Of a stretch of DNA of 64,000 bases, positions 60,544 through 64,000 are shown in pieces (within the stretch, counting starts at the first letter, position 1; every line of letters starts with the position of its first letter). The DNA lies in contig CM041783.1 of assembly GCA_023374045.1 (NCBI GenBank), positions 120,653,503 to 120,717,502 on the forward strand. Reading direction: 5' to 3'. This DNA is from Limonium bicolor. Taxonomy: Eukaryota; Streptophyta; Magnoliopsida; Caryophyllales; Plumbaginaceae. Below the pieces are notes generated by a model. The model did no database searches, was not told the origin of the DNA, and saw only the letters and a program-made list of their open reading frames with translations. The position numbers were made by a program, and so were the translations under genes.

Positions 60544-61668
60544 CCACGCTTCGACGACCTATTCAATCAGTTGAGAGGAGCTTCTGTGTTCCTGAAGATC
60601 GACCTCAGATCAGGCTACCACCAGAATTGAAGAGTAGAGGGAGACATTGAGAAGACGGCTTTCCAGACGTGCTATGGGCATTACGAGTTCACCATGATGC
60701 CGTTCGGATTGTCAAACACGCCAGCTATATTCATGGATCTTATGAACCGTTTATTCATAGAGCAGCTCGACACCTCAGTGGTGGTCTTCATCAACGATAT
60801 CCTAGTCTATTCTAAGACTAAGGAGGAGCACGAGGCTCACCTGAGACGGGTTCTAGAGATCTTGAGAGAGAACCAGCTGTATGCCAAGCTCTCGAAGTGT
60901 GAGTTCTGGCTAGACAGTGTAGCATTCCTAGGGCATATCGTTTCAGCCAGTGGCATATCTATTGATCAAGGGAAGATTGAGGTGGTCAAGACTTGGCCGA
61001 GACCGAAGATAGTCATAGATATCCGTAGTTTCTTAGGTTGGGCCGGTTACTACAGGAGATTCATCTAGGACTTCTCTAAGGTGGCCAAGCCTATGAAAAA
61101 ATCGATGAAGAAGGACGCTCAGTTTATACGGACAGATGATTGCGAGCGTTCCATTCAGACACTGAAGGACTTACTGACGTCGGCACCCATACTAACTATC
61201 CCTGAAGGGACCGACACATTTGAGGTGTATTGTGATGCCTCAGGCATGGGGCTAGGGTGTGTACTCATGCAGCATGGCAAAGTCGTTGCTTACGCCTCCT
61301 GCCAGCTGAAGAAGCATGAGGAGGACTACCCGACACATGACTTGGAGTTAGGCGCAGTGGTATTTGCATTAAATATTTGGCATCATTATTCGTATGGAGT
61401 CAGAGTGACTATCTACTCCGACCACAAGAGCCTTCAGCATCTCTTCACACAGAAGGAGCTGAATATGAGGCAGAGGCAATGGGTCAAGTTCCTGAAGGAC
61501 TACGACATCAACCTGAAGTACAAAGAGGGCAAGGTTAATGTAGTAGCCGATGCTTTGAGCAAGAGAGATCACTCATTATTTGCGATGTCAGCTAGCAGCA
61601 GCTTATCGACGAAGTACGTTGTGCCCAAGATGGCGACCAGTACATATAGACCATTCGGCAGCAGTTAG
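60544..61668 (+). pseudogene. Tekay-like reverse transcriptase and RNase H (truncated, inactivated)
   Basis: One frame from 60544, interrupted by TGA near 60627 and TAG at about 61066. RT motifs: [29 protein letters not shown], and [10 protein letters not shown], where the first Asp of the catalytic box expected as FIDD is Asn (GAC to AAC). Then [14 protein letters not shown] and [12 protein letters not shown]. RNase H has the DASG-type Asp ([12 protein letters not shown]), Glu in [13 protein letters not shown] and Asp in [11 protein letters not shown]. The upstream finger domain is missing. The TAG at 61066 stands where Gln of RFIQDF is expected. Confidence 0.92.
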
Positions 61669-63044
61669 TTTACGGTATATTCCAGAGGCAAAAATACGAA
61701 TTTAGACTCGGCGATAATGGGCTGATCAGACTGAATGGTAGATTATGCATTCCAGAGTTGAGCCCGGACTTGAAAGAGAATATTCTGCAGGAAGCTCATT
61801 GCTCTTCCTTATCCATCCACCCAGGTTCCTCAAAGATGTATAAGGACCTGAAGGTCCATTTCTGGTGGCGTGGCATGAAGAAGGATGTAGTAGAGTTCCT
61901 GAACCGCTGATTGACTTGCCAGAAAGTCAAGTTCGAGCACAGGAGGCCAGGAGGATTGTTGCAGCCTATGCCCATTCCTTGCTCGAAGTTTGAGGACATG
62001 TCCATGGATTTTGTAGTCGGCCTTCCCCCAACTAGGGGAAGTGCGAACACCATTTGGGTCATTGTTGGCAGATTGATCAAGGTAGCGAAGTTCATACCCA
62101 TCAAGGACACTTGGAAGGTCCCGAAGGTAGCAGACTTCTTCCAGAGAGAGATCATTAGGTACCACGGTGTACCTAAGACTATTGTGTCAGATAGGGATTC
62201 TTGATTTCTTTCGAGATTCTGGGGGCAAGTTCAGGAGGCCTTGGGTACCAGACTGAAGTTGAGTACCGCCTTTAACCCGTAGACGGACAATCAAAATGAA
62301 AAAACCATCCAGACATTAGAGGACATGATGAGAGCATGTGCCTTGGACTTCTAGGACAGCTGGATAGATCGACTATATTTGATTGAGTTTGCCTACAACA
62401 ACAGTTACCACGCATCCATTCAGATGCCACCATTTCAAGCGTTGTATGGCCGACCGTGTAGGACACCCCTCTGCTGGGATGAGACCAACAAGAATATCTT
62501 CTTAGGCCCTGAGTATCTTGAGCAAGTGAAGGAGGATGTTCTGCAGATCCGAAGGAATATGAAGGTCGCCCAGGACAGGTAGAAATCTTATGCGGATGTA
62601 AGGAGGAGAGATCTCGAGTTTGTAGTTGGCAATCGAGTCTTCCTTAGAGTTTCGCCTATGAAGAGCATTTTAGAGTTGGGCAGAAAGGGAAGCTTAGCCC
62701 TAAATATGTGGGACTATACCTTATCACAAAGAGAGTGGGCCCATTAGCTTACAAGTTAGATTTACCTGCTGAGCTTGGGAGAGTGCATGACGTATTCCAC
62801 GTATCTCAGCTGAAGCAGTATGTGCCTCACCCCTCACATATCTTGGAGCCCGAGCGACTTGAATTAGACCCTACACGCAGATACGAGGAGATTCCAGTCC
62901 ATATATTAAACTCCAAGACTAGGGAGACCAGGAACAAGACTATTAAGATGGTCAAGGTTCTGTGGTCGAACCATGAGATTGAGGAGGCGACATGGGAGTA
63001 AGAGGAATCCATGCGAGCCAAGTATCCAACGCTTTTCTCATAGC
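61669..63044 (+). pseudogene. Tekay-like integrase and chromodomain (frameshifted, several stops)
   Basis: After a frame change near 61620-61670 the integrase follows. The HHCC domain includes GSSKMYKDLKVHFWWRGMKK, then LTCQKVK. The DDE core has Asp in SMDFVVGLP, Asp in TIVSDRDS and Glu in KTIQTLEDMM. Next come GRVHDVFHVSQLKQYVPHP and, at the C-terminus, a chromodomain (YEEIPVHILNSKTRETRNK, VKVLWSNHEIEEATWE), which directs integration to chromatin. Stops: TGA about 61908, TGA about 62202, TAG about 62279, 62353 and 62580, TAA about 62999. Three of the TAGs stand where Gln is expected or suitable. Confidence 0.9.
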
Positions 63045-63064
63045 GGTTGTTAGATACTTTGGGG

Positions 63065-63100
63065 GTCACAGGGAGTAACCCTTTTTAAGGGGGTAAAGCC
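63065..63100 (+). promoter_or_regulatory. Upstream polypurine-like module of Tekay-like element
   Basis: GTCACAGGGAGTAACCC then TTTTTAAGGGGGTAAAGCC, shortly after the pol end. Counterparts in elements 1 (6614-6644) and 2 (43514-43548). It is about 710 bp upstream of the LTR and so is not the conventional PPT. Confidence 0.7.
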
Positions 63101-63233
63101 TCTTGGCTTACACTAGTTTTGTGTGGTTTGTGTTGTTTTGTTGTATGTATGCGGGTCATACTTGATGTCTTCATTGTATGTATGTGCTTAAGCACTTGGG
63201 TGATTATGTACTTATGTTCTTTGTGACTTGTGA

Positions 63234-63632
<399 letters not shown>

Positions 63633-63778
63633 GGATTTGGATTAGAAAAGATTAGTGGATGGAATGGAATAGATGAAAACTTCAGGGAAGTGTCAAGACC
63701 TTAGAATTGATAAGCCAAATCGATAGATATCATTGACGCTACATTAGGTAGTTACATTACCTATTCGTTCTAGATGAC

Positions 63779-63809
63779 TTCGGGACGAAGTTTTTTTAAG
63801 GGTGTAGGC
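63779..63809 (+). promoter_or_regulatory. Polypurine tract of Tekay-like element
   Basis: TTCGGGACGAAGTTTT followed by TTTAAGGGTGTAGGC, abutting TGAAATACCCC. Same layout as in elements 1 and 2, with one T interrupting the G run. Confidence 0.82.
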
Positions 63810-64000
63810 TGAAATACCCCAAACATTTATTACCTTAATTAATAAGGAATTAATTTAAATAAAGAGAATATCAATAATTATTCACCTAATGAGCAATACT
63901 CATTATAAATACTACTAAAAATATATAGTCCAAAGTGGACACTAAACTATACATTAAATCTCTAACCAAAGAGAGAACATTATTAAGGAGAAATTAACTC
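63810..64000 (+). repeat. 3' LTR start of Tekay-like element (cut by window end)
   Basis: Begins TGAAATACCCC. It parallels the reverse complement of about 54360-54549: shared ACCTTAATTA, AAATATATAGTCCAAA and ATCTCTAA with AAAGAGA. It continues beyond the window. Confidence 0.88.

Overview
The window is repeat-dense nuclear DNA of a flowering plant, most likely a dicot. It is almost entirely transposable elements nested in or abutting one another: Ty3/gypsy LTR retrotransposons of the Athila, Tekay/Del-like and probably Tat/Ogre lineages, one L1-type LINE and two hAT-like non-autonomous elements. I find no convincing host protein gene, tRNA or rRNA. All calls come from reading the sequence by eye; no alignment or database search was run.

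Layout. 1-2343: no recognised gene, ending in a degenerate ATTCAA/TTTCAA repeat. 2349-15335: minus-strand gypsy element 1 with very long LTRs, initiator-Met PBS, PPT and target duplication ATTTC; coding content reduced to remnants. 15341 to about 16920: probable Tat/Ogre 3' end with a 26-bp minisatellite. About 17000-25350: minus-strand LTR of the same family as element 1, split by a complete 5-kb solo LTR (18643-23685, plus strand, target duplication ATTTT). 25351-25981 and 36725-38555: two halves of an LTR-like sequence split by a young Athila element (25982-36719, plus strand, target duplication AATCT). 38556-40330: minus-strand LINE cut short by the LTR end at 38555. 40848-54549: minus-strand gypsy element 2, also with very long LTRs, target duplication TCGTC. 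54881-55457 and 57300-58044: hAT-like elements. 55700 to about 56390: LTR fragment of the element 1 family. About 60544-64000: 5'-truncated plus-strand Tekay-like pol with chromodomain, its 3' UTR with a 400-bp GT repeat, and the start of its 3' LTR, which matches the LTR of element 2.

Relations. Elements 1, 2 and the 60.5-kb element share LTR ends (TGAAATACCCC in element sense), and each carries two PPT-like modules. The 60.5-kb element is the coding relative of element 2, whose own coding region has decayed. Athila is the most intact element: gag, protease, RT, RNase H and integrase are all recognisable with catalytic residues in place, and it is broken only by frameshifts. The Tekay-like pol and the LINE are instead broken mainly by TAG stops where Gln CAG is expected, as cytosine deamination at CHG sites would produce.
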